Of a stretch of 64,000 nt of DNA, positions 7,667 through 16,644 are shown in pieces. The translations under genes were made by a program, and so were the position numbers. Within the stretch, counting starts at the first letter, position 1. The number at the start of each line of letters is the position of its first letter. The DNA lies in contig CAJTOH010000013.1 in the NCBI GenBank assembly GCA_910577685.1, positions 20,213 through 84,212 on the forward strand, in the 5' to 3' direction. Source of the stretch: an uncultured Dorea sp. (GTDB lineage: Bacteria > Bacillota > Clostridia > Lachnospirales > Lachnospiraceae). Below the pieces are notes generated by a model. That model saw only the letters and a program-made list of their open reading frames with translations. It did not search any database and was not told where the DNA came from.

Positions 7667-9469
7667 ATGGCATTTGATGGAATTACGGTGGCGGCGGTGG
7701 CAAAGGAGCTTGGGGACACTCTGACGGGCGGACGGATCACAAAGATCGCACAGCCGGAGACAGACGAACTGCTTCTTACCATCAAGGCCCCCGGCGGGGC
7801 ATACAGGCTCTATATCTCAGCCAGCGCCTCCCTTCCTTTGATCTATCTGACAGATGAAAATAAACCCAGTCCAATGACTGCCCCTAATTTCTGTATGCTT
7901 CTGCGCAAGCATATAGGAAACGGAAGGATTACGGGAGTCTCCCAGCCCGGGCTTGAGCGCATTATCCAACTGGATATTGAACATCTGGACGAGCTTGGGG
8001 ATCTGTGTAAGAAAAAACTGATTATCGAGATCATGGGAAAACACAGCAATATCATTTTCTGTGATGACAAAGACAGGATTATTGACAGCATCAAACACGT
8101 CAACGCACAGATGAGTTCTGTCCGTGAAGTGCTTCCCGGACGGGAGTATTTTATTCCCGATACCATGGCTAAGCGCGACCCTCTCACCGTTGCCCGGGAG
8201 GATTTTATCCGGGCGCTCAAAGACAAACCGTCTTCCCTTGGCAAGGCTGTCTATACCAGCTTCACAGGGATAAGCCCCGTGGTCGCGGAAGAGATCTGCT
8301 CCCTTGCAGGGCTGGAATCCGGCATGACTGCCAGAGATCTTTCCGAAGATATGCTGTCGCATCTCTACCGGCAGTTCTCCTACTATATGGAGAATATAAA
8401 ACTTGGCAGTTTTTGCCCGACCATTTACTACGACAAGAATACGCCGAAGGAATTCTGCGCGTTTCCCTTATCCCACTTCGGCGGACGTACCCTGCCGGAT
8501 AACACTCTCCCTCCCGGTGCCTGCAAGGAACAGGGCGCGGCCTTAAGGTATGGTTCGAAGGAATTTGAATCAATCTCCCAAGCGCTTAAGACCTATTATG
8601 CAACGAAGAATACCCTGACCCGAATCCGGCAGAAGAGCACGGACCTGCGCCATGTGGTACAGACCGCCCTGGAGCGCAGCCGCAAGAAATACGACCTGCA
8701 GTCCGGGCAGCTTAAGGATACCCGGAACAGGGATAAATACAAAGTCTATGGGGAATTGATTAACATCTACGGTTACAGCCTCCCAGCCGGATCCAAAGAG
8801 CTTACCGCACTGAATTATTACACGGATCAGGAGATTACCATCCCGCTGGATCCCACCATGACGCCGCAGGAGAATTCACAGAAATATTTTGCCAAATATA
8901 ATAAACAGAAACGAACCTTCGAGGCTCTTTCGGAATTAATACGGGAAACAGCCGACGATATCCAATATCTGGAATCCATTGGCAACGCTTTGGACATTGC
9001 CATGAACGAAGCCGACCTGGCGCAGATCAAAGAAGAATTAACCCAGAGCGGATACGTCCGCAGAAAATTTACCAAGAAAAAAGTAAAGCTGACCAGCAGG
9101 CCCATGCACTACATTTCCAGCGACGGGTATCATATGTACGTAGGAAAGAATAACCTGCAGAACGACGAGCTGACCTTCTCATTTGCCGCAGGAAACGACT
9201 GGTGGTTCCACGCAAAAGGCGCGCCCGGCTCCCATGTGATTGTAAAGACAGGCGGGGACGAGCTTCCGGACCGCACCTTTGAGGAGGCCGGGAGGCTTGC
9301 CGCCTATTATTCCAAAAACCGCGGAAACGACAAGGTTGAGATTGATTACGTGGAGAAAAAGCATGTCAAGAAGCCAAACGGGGCAAAGCCCGGATTCGTC
9401 ATATATTATACGAACTATTCTCTGGTGATTGACTCGGATATTTCGGATATAGAAAACGTGCAGGACTGA
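7667..9469 (+). CDS. rqcH: NFACT protein RqcH (Rqc2 homologue; ribosome-associated quality control)
   Basis: 600 residues. Bacterial RqcH binds stalled 50S subunits carrying peptidyl-tRNA and adds C-terminal alanine tails that mark the chain for degradation; older annotations call it fibronectin-binding protein. The N-terminal NFACT-N domain starts MAFDGITVAAVAKEL. A long helical middle (about 290-440) holds the coiled coil. The NFACT-R domain (about 475-600) has YHMYVGKNNLQNDELTF and WWFHAKGAPGSHVIVK. AAAGGAG lies upstream. It is monocistronic: own promoter, and a terminator that begins inside its last codons. Confidence 0.95.
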   Translation: MAFDGITVAAVAKELGDTLTGGRITKIAQPETDELLLTIKAPGGAYRLYISASASLPLIYLTDENKPSPMTAPNFCMLLRKHIGNGRITGVSQPGLERIIQLDIEHLDELGDLCKKKLIIEIMGKHSNIIFCDDKDRIIDSIKHVNAQMSSVREVLPGREYFIPDTMAKRDPLTVAREDFIRALKDKPSSLGKAVYTSFTGISPVVAEEICSLAGLESGMTARDLSEDMLSHLYRQFSYYMENIKLGSFCPTIYYDKNTPKEFCAFPLSHFGGRTLPDNTLPPGACKEQGAALRYGSKEFESISQALKTYYATKNTLTRIRQKSTDLRHVVQTALERSRKKYDLQSGQLKDTRNRDKYKVYGELINIYGYSLPAGSKELTALNYYTDQEITIPLDPTMTPQENSQKYFAKYNKQKRTFEALSELIRETADDIQYLESIGNALDIAMNEADLAQIKEELTQSGYVRRKFTKKKVKLTSRPMHYISSDGYHMYVGKNNLQNDELTFSFAAGNDWWFHAKGAPGSHVIVKTGGDELPDRTFEEAGRLAAYYSKNRGNDKVEIDYVEKKHVKKPNGAKPGFVIYYTNYSLVIDSDISDIENVQD

Positions 9470-9484
9470 TCCTGCACGTTTTCT
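9453..9484 (+). terminator. Rho-independent terminator overlapping the rqcH stop codon
   Basis: Perfect 13-bp stem AAAACGTGCAGGA/TCCTGCACGTTTT (9453-9465 and 9470-9482) with the loop CTGA. The TGA stop at 9467-9469 is in the loop, so the left arm encodes the last residues (ENVQD). The right arm ends in TTTT. Confidence 0.85.
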
Positions 9485-9539
9485 ATGTTGTGAATTCCTG
9501 CTTCTGCACACAATTACATGGACGACGCAGATAATCCGG

Positions 9540-9899
9540 CTACTCCTTCCACAGTTTTTCACACAGATGGCGGTATTTCGGCAGCTGGTCTGTGTATGGC
9601 TGCAGACGCTTCCGGATTCTGGCGCGTTCCGACGGATCTGCGTCATAGATGGTATGGTCGTTCGGCGTCCGCTCAAGCACGTCGTCGGCAATCTCGTTAA
9701 ACAAAATCCAACAGAGTCTTTCGGCATCCGTAATCACATGGCTCTCCATGACCTCACGGCGTTCCAGATTAATCTGCATCAAGACATAACCGAGCTTGTC
9801 AGACCAAAGCCATTCCAGATAGGGACTGGCTTTTATGTAGTCTTCAAACACCCTGCAGACCTTCTCCACATCCGCATCTCTTTTTGCCTCTTGCAACAT
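9540..9899 (-). CDS. Conserved hypothetical protein (119 aa)
   Basis: Not recognised. It is a soluble, mostly helical, charged protein with no signal peptide or membrane segment. Tryptophans cluster at SPYLEWLWSDKLGYV, and the C-terminal part is Arg/Lys-rich (DPSERARIRKRLQPYTDQ). A good Shine-Dalgarno (AGGAGGAGG) about 9 bases upstream supports the start. It lies convergent to rqcH and downstream of the DHH phosphoesterase gene with a 90-base gap, so co-transcription is possible. Confidence 0.75.
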   Translation of the reverse strand: MLQEAKRDADVEKVCRVFEDYIKASPYLEWLWSDKLGYVLMQINLERREVMESHVITDAERLCWILFNEIADDVLERTPNDHTIYDADPSERARIRKRLQPYTDQLPKYRHLCEKLWKE

Positions 9900-9989
9900 C
9901 GTGTCATCCTCCTCCTGTTCCTATTGATAGATACGGAACTATTCTACCACATGTTGCCGGAGGAACTTCGATGTAAATATTGGTATATT

Positions 9990-10910
9990 TTATTTGTTCG
10001 CCATTTCACTGAGTTCCGTGAGCATGTTGGGAAGTTCTTCCTCCATATTCTCCTCGGTAAACTGGCATGTTCCCACTCTGCGGTGGCCTCCGCCGTGGTA
10101 TTTCAGCATCAGGCTTCCTACGTCAATGCAGGCCGTCTTGTTCAGGATACTGTAGCCCACCGCCGCGGAGCATCCCCTGCCGCCCCTGCCGCTGACGATC
10201 CACACAGAAATGTTCTGTTGCGGATACATGCTGTAGATCATGAAACGGTTGCCTGTATAGATCGGCTCTACCCCTCTTAAATCCGTAACGATGACATTGC
10301 CGTCCACCACCGTATGCTTTAAGATCATATCCCTGAACTTTACAGTCTGTTCGATATAAGTCTCAATACGCTCCTGCACATCCGGCAGCGCAAGAATCTC
10401 CTCGGTCCGCATGGTACGGCATGCATCCATCAGCTTCTCCATCAACTGATAATTAGAGATCGAGAACTGTCTCCACCTGCCTAGTCCTGTCCGGGGGTCC
10501 ATCAGAAACCCAATCAAAATCCAGCCCGACGGGTTCATAATCTCCTTCACCGTCAGATTACCGGAATCTACCTTATCGACCGCCTCCATCAAATCGTCAA
10601 ACTGCGGAAATGTCCGTTTCCCGCCATAGTAATCATATATTATCCTCGCACATGACGGGCTGATGCGGCTCTCCCCATTGTACCGCCCCTCAAGCTCCAT
10701 CCTCTCATGCTCGCTGGAATGATGGTCAAACCATAATCCGCAGCCATCCACGAAAGGTACATTAGCAAGACAGTCATTCTCACTGATCTCGAGCAGGCCG
10801 TCCTGTATATCTTTCGGATGTGCGAATTTCCAACTATCAATAACGCCCGCCTCCAGAAGTAGCGCACCACATGCCAAACCATCAAAATCTGAACGTGTAA
10901 CTAGTCTCAT
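9990..10910 (-). CDS. DHH family phosphoesterase
   Basis: 306 residues. Begins MRLVTRSDFDGLACGALL, the DHH motif I (DxDG), followed by FVDGCGLWFDHHSSEHERM, which supplies the DHH metal ligands. The C-terminal DHHA1-like part has KYHGGGHRRVGTCQF. Family members hydrolyse phosphodiesters such as oligoribonucleotides, cyclic dinucleotides or polyphosphate, using Mn2+. No membrane or sensor domain is present, so it is a stand-alone soluble enzyme; the exact substrate cannot be told. It has its own promoter at 10984-11012 and AGGAGG upstream of the start. Confidence 0.88.
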   Translation of the reverse strand: MRLVTRSDFDGLACGALLLEAGVIDSWKFAHPKDIQDGLLEISENDCLANVPFVDGCGLWFDHHSSEHERMELEGRYNGESRISPSCARIIYDYYGGKRTFPQFDDLMEAVDKVDSGNLTVKEIMNPSGWILIGFLMDPRTGLGRWRQFSISNYQLMEKLMDACRTMRTEEILALPDVQERIETYIEQTVKFRDMILKHTVVDGNVIVTDLRGVEPIYTGNRFMIYSMYPQQNISVWIVSGRGGRGCSAAVGYSILNKTACIDVGSLMLKYHGGGHRRVGTCQFTEENMEEELPNMLTELSEMANK

Positions 10911-10983
10911 GAATCTTCCTCCTACTTATAAAATAAATATTCTCTACGGACAATAACGTATTATGTCAGCTCTTATTGTGGTT

Positions 10984-11012
10984 AGTATAGCATATCCCAT
11001 TCATTTCAGCAA
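10984..11012 (-). promoter_or_regulatory. Sigma-A promoter for the DHH phosphoesterase gene
   Basis: Minus strand TTGCTG (11007-11012), a 17-bp spacer, then TATACT (10984-10989), about 74 bases before the ATG. Confidence 0.65.
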
Positions 11013-11095
11013 ATATAATTTACAGATATTACTGAACTACGTCTTTATTTTCCGGCAATTTCTCAATCCATGAAACAAAAAACAAATATTTTGGA

Positions 11096-12385
11096 TTATC
11101 TCTTCCCCATTAGATAGTCAATAAACTGCTGCGCCGTCCTCCCGGACATTCCTCCATGGCTTAATTCCCACTTATTCGCCTCAAGAAGAAGCTCTTCTTT
11201 TGGCATATCAATCCCGTTTCGCACAGCCAGCCGGCTTACAATCTCCTGAAATTCCTTTTTCTCCGGCTTTCCAAAATAAATAGTCACCCCAAACCTCGCC
11301 ACAAGGGACAGCTTCTCCTGCACCGTATCGTTGGTGTGCAGCTCTTCGTCCCGGTCTGCCTTATCCCGAAATGTTTCCCGGATCAAATGCCTTCGGTTCG
11401 AGGTAGCGTAGATCAGAATATTGTCCGGCTTCCTCTCCAGCCCTCCCTCGATAACCGCCTTTAGGTACTTATATTCAATCTCGAATTCCTCAAAAGACAA
11501 ATCGTCCATATAGATGATAAACTTATAATTCCGGTTCTTAATCTGGGAAATAATATGGTTTAAATCCTGGAACTGATGCTTGTACACCTCGATCATCCGA
11601 AGCCCCCGGTCATAATACTGGTTCAGGATTGCCTTAATCGAAGAAGATTTCCCTGTTCCCGCGTCGCCGAACAGCAGGCAGTTATTCGCCCTTCTTCCTT
11701 CCACAAACGCCTCCGTGTTGTCCACCAGCTTCTTCTTTGCAATCTCATATCCCACCAAATCATCAAGATGCACATGGGCAATCTTCGTAATCGGGACAAT
11801 CCTTGCCCCGCCCTCCATATGCTCCACCCGGAACGCCTTGTGAAGCCCCAGTTTTCCCACGCCGAATTCCTTATAGAACTGGGTCAGTGCATCACTGAAT
11901 TCCCCCGCGTCCTTTGTATCCGCAAGATTCCGGCTCAAAGCGCAGATTCTCTCCCGTATCCTTTTGTTGAATACTTTTCCGTGTCCGTCCATTCCCTCAT
12001 AATTCAGGATCATAGACAGGCACTTTGCATCCAGCGCCTCCTCCATTTCCGAGAAATCATAGTCGAACAGCTCCTTAAAAACCGAGAAATCGTGCTCTGC
12101 CGCCACATTGATGCTGCCTGCCGCCTTCCCCACAATCTCACAGGAGGTACTGTATGCATTTTCATGGCTCGCCAGAAGGTACGTCAGATAATTGTGCCAC
12201 AGATTCCCCTCAAAGCCATGGCTTACCGCCATCTCAAGCAATGCGTTCACACTCTCGAACAACAGCCCCTTCAAATCCTCCGGATTATAATACGTATTAT
12301 CAAAGTTTTCCATAAGGAACGTCATATCCCAAAGAAGCTTCCCTTCATCCATATGCCTGTACAATATTAACTCATTCGTTCTCAT
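11096..12385 (-). CDS. AAA-type ATPase (DUF815 family)
   Basis: 429 residues. The C-terminal half is an AAA ATPase: Walker A LLFGDAGTGKSSS (near residue 240), Walker B KFIIYMDDLSFEEF, sensor-1 type IYATSNRRHLI and a basic C-terminal lid. The N-terminal 200 residues are helical, with no membrane segment. This is the DUF815 arrangement, common in Clostridia and proteobacteria but without a settled role. GGAG lies about 10 bases before the ATG. It is downstream of pheA with a 60-base gap and may share its transcript. Confidence 0.9.
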   Translation of the reverse strand: MRTNELILYRHMDEGKLLWDMTFLMENFDNTYYNPEDLKGLLFESVNALLEMAVSHGFEGNLWHNYLTYLLASHENAYSTSCEIVGKAAGSINVAAEHDFSVFKELFDYDFSEMEEALDAKCLSMILNYEGMDGHGKVFNKRIRERICALSRNLADTKDAGEFSDALTQFYKEFGVGKLGLHKAFRVEHMEGGARIVPITKIAHVHLDDLVGYEIAKKKLVDNTEAFVEGRRANNCLLFGDAGTGKSSSIKAILNQYYDRGLRMIEVYKHQFQDLNHIISQIKNRNYKFIIYMDDLSFEEFEIEYKYLKAVIEGGLERKPDNILIYATSNRRHLIRETFRDKADRDEELHTNDTVQEKLSLVARFGVTIYFGKPEKKEFQEIVSRLAVRNGIDMPKEELLLEANKWELSHGGMSGRTAQQFIDYLMGKR

Positions 12386-12445
12386 CTACTATTCCACTCC
12401 TTGCAATATCCGTCTGATAAGCGTCGCCATACTGACAGTTTGACA

Positions 12446-13576
12446 TTAATAATTTCCCAAAATCCGTAATCTCCTGCTCTCTTCCCGAAGCCCCCGGATT
12501 GCGTTCTTTACGGCCGGCTGCGCCAGATTCCCCTCGAAATCTACGAAAAACCGATACTCCCAGCTTCTTCCTTCCACAGGTCTTGACTCGATTTTCGTCA
12601 TATTCAAATCATTATAGATAAAATGCGACAATAGCTGATACAGAGAACCGCTTTCATGGGGTACCTCGAAACAGATACTGATCTTCTTCGCATCTTTCAG
12701 GAAAATCTTCTGGTTCGTCACCACGATGAACCGTGTGGAATTATTGGGATCGTCGTTAATATTATCCGCAATCACCTCAAGACCATGGATTTTCGCCGCA
12801 TAGGCGCTGCATACCGCCGTCTGGCGCTTGTCCTGTTCCTCCATAATCTTCTTCGCCGCAATCGCCGTATTCGCCACGCTGATCTGCTGCCACCCGCTGT
12901 GTCCGTCTAAGAAACGGGACGCCTGCATCAAAGCGACCCCCTTGGAATAGACACGCTCAACGTCGGAAAGCTTCGTCCCCGGAAGCCCCGCAAGGGTATG
13001 GACAATGGGGATAATCGTCTCGCCGACAATATAATTCTCAAATTCCACCAGAAGGTCGTACATCTCGTCCACCGCCCCCGCCGTCGAATTTTCAATGGGA
13101 AGCACGGCAAAATCCGCCGCCCCCTCCTCAATAGCTTCCATGGCGTCCCGGAAGGTCCGCACATAGAAGCTGTTGCATTTATCTCCGAAATAATACTGCA
13201 TCGCCGACTGGCTGTACGCCCCTTCCGTCCCGGGGAATACCACCCGCGCATTGCTGGTATCCAAAGCATCCACCCCGATGAACGGCAGCCGCCCAAGCGC
13301 TCCCGCCTCCACAAGCTTGCGGTACTGGACCTTCCGGCTCATCGCCATGAGCTGCTCGAACAGTTCCCGCACGCCCTTCTTATTGAACTCCGTGGACGCC
13401 TTGTCCGTTACGTCTTTTAGTTTCTCCTGCTCCCGCTGGCGGTCAAATATCTTCATCCCGTTCCGGATCTTATAGTCCCCGACCTCGCCGCCTAAGCGCA
13501 CCCTCTCCTCGAACAGTCTTACAATCTCATCATCCACGGCATCGATCTGCACCCTTAACTCCGCTAATGTCGCCAT
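12446..13576 (-). CDS. pheA: Bifunctional chorismate mutase / prephenate dehydratase
   Basis: 376 residues. Converts chorismate to prephenate and then to phenylpyruvate in phenylalanine synthesis. The chorismate-mutase domain is residues about 1-85 (LRVQIDAVDDEIVRLFEER). Prephenate dehydratase follows (about 110-290) with FPGTEGAYSQSA and LPIENSTAGAV. A C-terminal ACT domain (about 295-376) contains KIESRPVEGRSWEYRFFVDF, the usual phenylalanine feedback site. The promoter is at 13612-13640. No T-box or attenuator was seen in the short leader. Confidence 0.96.
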   Translation of the reverse strand: MATLAELRVQIDAVDDEIVRLFEERVRLGGEVGDYKIRNGMKIFDRQREQEKLKDVTDKASTEFNKKGVRELFEQLMAMSRKVQYRKLVEAGALGRLPFIGVDALDTSNARVVFPGTEGAYSQSAMQYYFGDKCNSFYVRTFRDAMEAIEEGAADFAVLPIENSTAGAVDEMYDLLVEFENYIVGETIIPIVHTLAGLPGTKLSDVERVYSKGVALMQASRFLDGHSGWQQISVANTAIAAKKIMEEQDKRQTAVCSAYAAKIHGLEVIADNINDDPNNSTRFIVVTNQKIFLKDAKKISICFEVPHESGSLYQLLSHFIYNDLNMTKIESRPVEGRSWEYRFFVDFEGNLAQPAVKNAIRGLREESRRLRILGNY

Positions 13577-13611
13577 ATCCTTCTCTCCTCATCATTATAA
13601 TCTGCCCATGT

Positions 13612-13640
13612 ATTATAATACTATTTAGAATCTAATACAA
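13612..13640 (-). promoter_or_regulatory. Sigma-A promoter for pheA
   Basis: Minus strand TTGTAT (13635-13640), a 17-bp spacer, then a perfect TATAAT (13612-13617). It lies about 35 bases before the pheA start. Confidence 0.72.
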
Positions 13641-13727
13641 GAGGCCGGATTCCGCCCCATTACCCAGCTATAAATTAAGTATGGATTTCCTGTATAAAAT
13701 CCATGTTATTTTCCCATACTTATCCAT

Positions 13728-14111
13728 ATGAAGCATAATTTCCTAACCTGCGGGACCACGGGATGGTGCATGGAAATCCTGTTCACCGGACTCCACTCCC
13801 TGCAGGCCGAAAACCCGAAACTTACAGGGAATACCTCCATCTGGATGTTTCCCATTTATGGCTGCGCAAGCTTTCTGGCGCCCGTCTGCCGGCTGCTCAA
13901 AGGAAAAAGCCTGTTATTGCGGGGAGGCGTATACACCTGCTGCATTTTCTGCGGCGAATATGTAACCGGCTCTTTCCTAAAAAAATTTGACGCATGCCCC
14001 TGGGATTACAGCGAAGCTCCCTTGAATGTCCGCGGATTAATCCGCCTTGATTATGCGCCCCTCTGGTTCGGCGCAGGACTATTATTTGAAAAAATCCTCA
14101 TAAAACGTTGA
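13728..14111 (+). CDS. Small membrane protein, putative ABC-transporter type IV / CmpB-like (PF06541-type)
   Basis: 127 residues with three or four hydrophobic segments. It matches the pattern of the CmpB-like membrane family: GTTGWCMEILFTG near the start, IYGCASFLAPVC in the middle, and PWDYSEAPLNVRGLIRLDYA near the end, the most conserved stretch. The function of this family is unknown despite its ABC-transporter name. A related domain forms the C-terminal part of the 655-residue protein at 23122-25089. No transporter partner is adjacent. A hairpin follows at 14110-14152. Confidence 0.8.
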   Translation: MKHNFLTCGTTGWCMEILFTGLHSLQAENPKLTGNTSIWMFPIYGCASFLAPVCRLLKGKSLLLRGGVYTCCIFCGEYVTGSFLKKFDACPWDYSEAPLNVRGLIRLDYAPLWFGAGLLFEKILIKR

Positions 14112-14152
14112 AAATCTTTCCTATTTGTTATATGATAATATGAAAGATTTTT
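14110..14152 (+). terminator. Likely terminator after the CmpB-like gene
   Basis: AAATCTTTC and GAAAGATTT form a stem around an AT-rich loop, with TT after the right arm. It starts at the stop codon of the upstream gene. The loop contains TATGATAATATG, so it may also hold promoter elements for the region beyond. Confidence 0.5.
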
Positions 14153-14723
14153 AACGGGGAGGAGCGGGCATGAATATCCTGGTATGTAACAGCAGTTTAA
14201 AGAGCGTCTATATAGACCGGCCGTACTTTATCGAACATCCGGGTTCTGTCATTCATACTTTATATGGATGGCTGGTTATATTTATTTCTTTTTGTTTTGA
14301 TAAATTTTTGATAAAGTCGTCTAATACTCTTCGTTTCCTGATATGTTCATTCATATATTTATCCATTCATTCACTGATATGCATATTCACTGTTTTCAAG
14401 GTTATCCCCAATGTTTGCTACGACATCTTTTTCCGCTTTATTCCCGGCGGTTTTTTAGGGCAGCTTTGGCTACGGCAGCATTCCGAAGCACAATTCTGCC
14501 GCTTTGGCCGCCGCGGCTTTTCAGGACAGCCTTTTAAAGCGCAATTCTGCCGCTTTGGCCGCCGCGGCTTTTCAGGACAGCCTTTTAAAGCGCAGCATAC
14601 TGCGGTCTTTGCCGCGCCTTGCAAAGGGCTCTTACCCGGCATCAAATCGGACTTGCCTTAGGGCTTGGCCGTTGATGATATACATATATTTTTATTTTCT
14701 ATTTACATCATAAGGAGGTTTTT
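14112..14723. other. 612-base spacer before pyrB: doubtful ORF plus GC-rich repeats
   Basis: No gene is confidently present. An open frame at 14170-14661 starts after a strong GGGGAGG and reads MNILVCNSSLKS, faintly like the acetate-kinase N-terminus. It then becomes hydrophobic low-complexity sequence and finally translates the 51-bp repeats, so it is more likely a remnant than a protein gene. The last 50 bases are AT-rich and end in AAGGAGG, the pyrB ribosome-binding site. No PyrR-type leader was recognised. Confidence 0.5.
14442..14640. repeat. Tandem 51-bp GC-rich repeats (two exact-type, two degenerate copies)
   Basis: Copies at 14491-14541 and 14542-14592 are essentially identical and contain GCCGCTTTGGCCGCCGCGGC, itself partly palindromic. 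A degenerate copy precedes them (about 14442-14490) and another follows (about 14593-14640). The period is a multiple of three, so the frames stay open, which explains the spurious ORFs on both strands. The GC-richness contrasts with the AT-rich flanks. Confidence 0.85.
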
Positions 14724-15641
14724 ATGAGACACTTAATGAGTCCGCTTGATTTTTCCGTAGAAGAATTGGATCGACTGATGAACTTAGCGGTTGACATCGA
14801 AGCCAACCCTGCCAAGTACGCGCATGCCTGCGAAGGGAAAAAACTAGCAACACTTTTCTATGAGCCAAGCACACGGACAAGGCTGAGCCACGAGGCCGCG
14901 ATGCTGAACTTGGGGGGAAGCGTCCTTGGATTCTCTTCTGCAGAGTCCAGCTCTGCCGCCAAAGGCGAAAGCGTTTCCGACACCATCCGTACGGTTTCCT
15001 GCTACGCGGATATCTGCGCTATGCGCCATCCGAAAGAAGGCGCGCCCATGGTTGCCTGCCAGCATGCATCCATCCCGGTCATCAACGCCGGGGACGGCGG
15101 TCATCAGCATCCGACTCAGACTTTGACCGACCTGCTGACGATCCGAAACCTGAAAGGACATCTGGACAACATGGTTATCGGGCTTTGCGGAGACTTAAAG
15201 TTTGGACGTACCGTCCATTCTCTGATCCATGCCCTTGTCAGATATTCAGGGATCAAGTTCATCCTGATCTCCCCGGAAGAATTAAGGCTTCCCGGCTACA
15301 TGCGTTCTGACGTACTGGATAAGGGGAATATCCCGTACAAAGAAGTTGTCCGGCTTGAGGACGCATTGCCGAAACTGGATCTGCTCTACATGACCCGCGT
15401 CCAAAAGGAACGCTTCTTTAATGAAGAGGATTATGTACGCATGAAAGATTTCTACATTCTGGATTCCAAGAAAATGGAGCTGGCTCCCAAAGATATGTAC
15501 GTCCTTCACCCGCTTCCGCGCGTCAACGAGATTTCCGTCGAAGTGGACAGCGACCCCAGGGCGGCCTATTTCAAACAGACCCAGTACGGCGTCTATATCC
15601 GGATGGCGCTCATCCTGACGCTGCTCAATATCGAAGTGTAG
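14724..15641 (+). CDS. pyrB: Aspartate carbamoyltransferase catalytic subunit
   Basis: 305 residues. Condenses carbamoyl phosphate and aspartate in pyrimidine synthesis. Carbamoyl-phosphate binding motif STRTRLSHEAAM, then HPTQTLTDLLTI, and the aspartate-loop HPLPRVNEIS are all present. AAGGAGG lies 5-6 bases before the ATG. It is followed after 11 bases by pyrI, giving the two-subunit allosteric enzyme type. Confidence 0.97.
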   Translation: MRHLMSPLDFSVEELDRLMNLAVDIEANPAKYAHACEGKKLATLFYEPSTRTRLSHEAAMLNLGGSVLGFSSAESSSAAKGESVSDTIRTVSCYADICAMRHPKEGAPMVACQHASIPVINAGDGGHQHPTQTLTDLLTIRNLKGHLDNMVIGLCGDLKFGRTVHSLIHALVRYSGIKFILISPEELRLPGYMRSDVLDKGNIPYKEVVRLEDALPKLDLLYMTRVQKERFFNEEDYVRMKDFYILDSKKMELAPKDMYVLHPLPRVNEISVEVDSDPRAAYFKQTQYGVYIRMALILTLLNIEV

Positions 15642-15652
15642 GAGGGAAGATC

Positions 15653-16099
15653 ATGTTAAAAAATACACTGAATGTAGGACGTATCGAAGAAGGTTTCGTA
15701 TTAGACCATATACAGGCGGGACGCAGTATGGACATCTACAAATATCTCCATCTGGACAAGTTAGACTGCTGCGTTGCCATCATAAAGAATGCCAAGAGCA
15801 ACAAGATGGGTAAGAAGGACATCATGAAGATTGAGTGTCCAATTGATTTTATCGATTTAGACGTATTGGGATTTATCGATCACAATATTACCATCAATCT
15901 CATCAAGGATTCTGAGATTGTAGCTAAGAAATGCTTACATCTGCCTAAAGAGATTACCAACATAATCCGCTGTAAGAATCCGAGATGTATCACCTCGATC
16001 GAACAGGGGCTTGACCACGTATTTGTCCTGACTGACCCGGAAAAAGAAGTCTATCGCTGTAAATACTGTGAAGAAAAGTATCATGGGAAGCTAAAATAG
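15653..16099 (+). CDS. pyrI: Aspartate carbamoyltransferase regulatory subunit
   Basis: 148 residues. Regulatory chain that binds nucleotide effectors and holds the catalytic trimers together. The nucleotide-binding N-terminal domain runs to about 100. The C-terminal zinc domain has four cysteines in CKNPRC and CKYCEEKYHG. GGAGG lies upstream of the ATG. It is co-transcribed with pyrB; the hairpin at 16119-16156 follows the stop. Confidence 0.96.
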   Translation: MLKNTLNVGRIEEGFVLDHIQAGRSMDIYKYLHLDKLDCCVAIIKNAKSNKMGKKDIMKIECPIDFIDLDVLGFIDHNITINLIKDSEIVAKKCLHLPKEITNIIRCKNPRCITSIEQGLDHVFVLTDPEKEVYRCKYCEEKYHGKLK

Positions 16100-16111
16100 G
16101 CTCAGGCCTAA

Positions 16112-16157
16112 TTAAAAAAGTCAATGAGCAAGTGAGAATATCTCTGTTCATTGACTT
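16112..16157 (-). terminator. Terminator for rnpB, also between pyrI and rnpB
   Basis: AGTCAATGA (16119-16127) pairs with TCATTGACT (16148-16156), with an inner GAGA/TCTC stem. On the minus strand the hairpin is followed by TTTTTTAAT, a good U-run for rnpB. On the plus strand it is followed only by TTCATTCTTTC, so termination of pyrI here would be weaker. Confidence 0.8.
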
Positions 16158-16178
16158 CATTCTTTCTTGAAAAGATCT

Positions 16179-16592
16179 GCAAGCAAGACGATAAGCCGGG
16201 TTATGTCGTTGGGTAATCATCTATCTAGCCCCGCCGTTACCGGCGGGATCAAGCAACCTACCTAAGACGTGACGGGCCGCCACATCGTCTTTTTCCGGTC
16301 TTGCTTCGGATGGGGTTTACATGTGCCCCCGCTGTTACCAGCAGGGCGGTAGTCTCTTACACTGCCCTTCCACCCTTACCATATACATGGCGGTACATTT
16401 CTGTTGCACTTTCCTTGGAGTCGCCTCCACCGGACGTTATCCGGCATCCTGCCCTGTGAAGCCCGGACTTTCCTCATCTGCTGCCTTTCGGCCTAACCGG
16501 CCGCCCTATAGGGCTTCCGGCCGCCGGCAAGCCGGCAAAGGGAAGCTCTTAGCAGTCGAAAATTTGCAGACGCGATTACCTGTCTTACTTGC
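16179..16592 (-). ncRNA. rnpB: RNase P RNA, class A type
   Basis: Catalytic RNA of RNase P, which trims tRNA 5' leaders. On the minus strand the conserved core GAGGAAAGTCCGGGCTTCAC is followed by GGTGGAGGCGACTCC and AAGGAAAGTGCAACAGAAA. The middle has GGTAAGGGTGGAAGGGCAG and AAGAGACTACCGC, and the 3' end has ATAACCCGGCTTATCGTC. The ends were set by the P1 helix: GCAAGTAAGAC at the 5' end pairs with GTCTTGCTTGC at the 3' end. Open frames across this stretch are spurious. Confidence 0.96.
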
Positions 16593-16615
16593 AATTACTT
16601 GAAACAACGTATTCC

Positions 16616-16644
16616 ATACTAACACAAAATTCCGGGAAAATCAA
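16616..16644 (-). promoter_or_regulatory. Sigma-A promoter for rnpB
   Basis: Minus strand TTGATT (16639-16644), a 17-bp spacer, then TAGTAT (16616-16621). A start about 7 bases on would fall 10-20 bases before the P1 helix of the RNA. Confidence 0.6.

Noticed and set aside
14418..14645. 75-codon minus-strand frame upstream of pyrB
   Set aside because: It is produced by the 51-bp tandem repeat, whose length is a multiple of three; no ribosome-binding site.
16321..16602. 93-codon plus-strand frame
   Set aside because: It lies wholly over the reverse complement of RNase P RNA and is not a gene.
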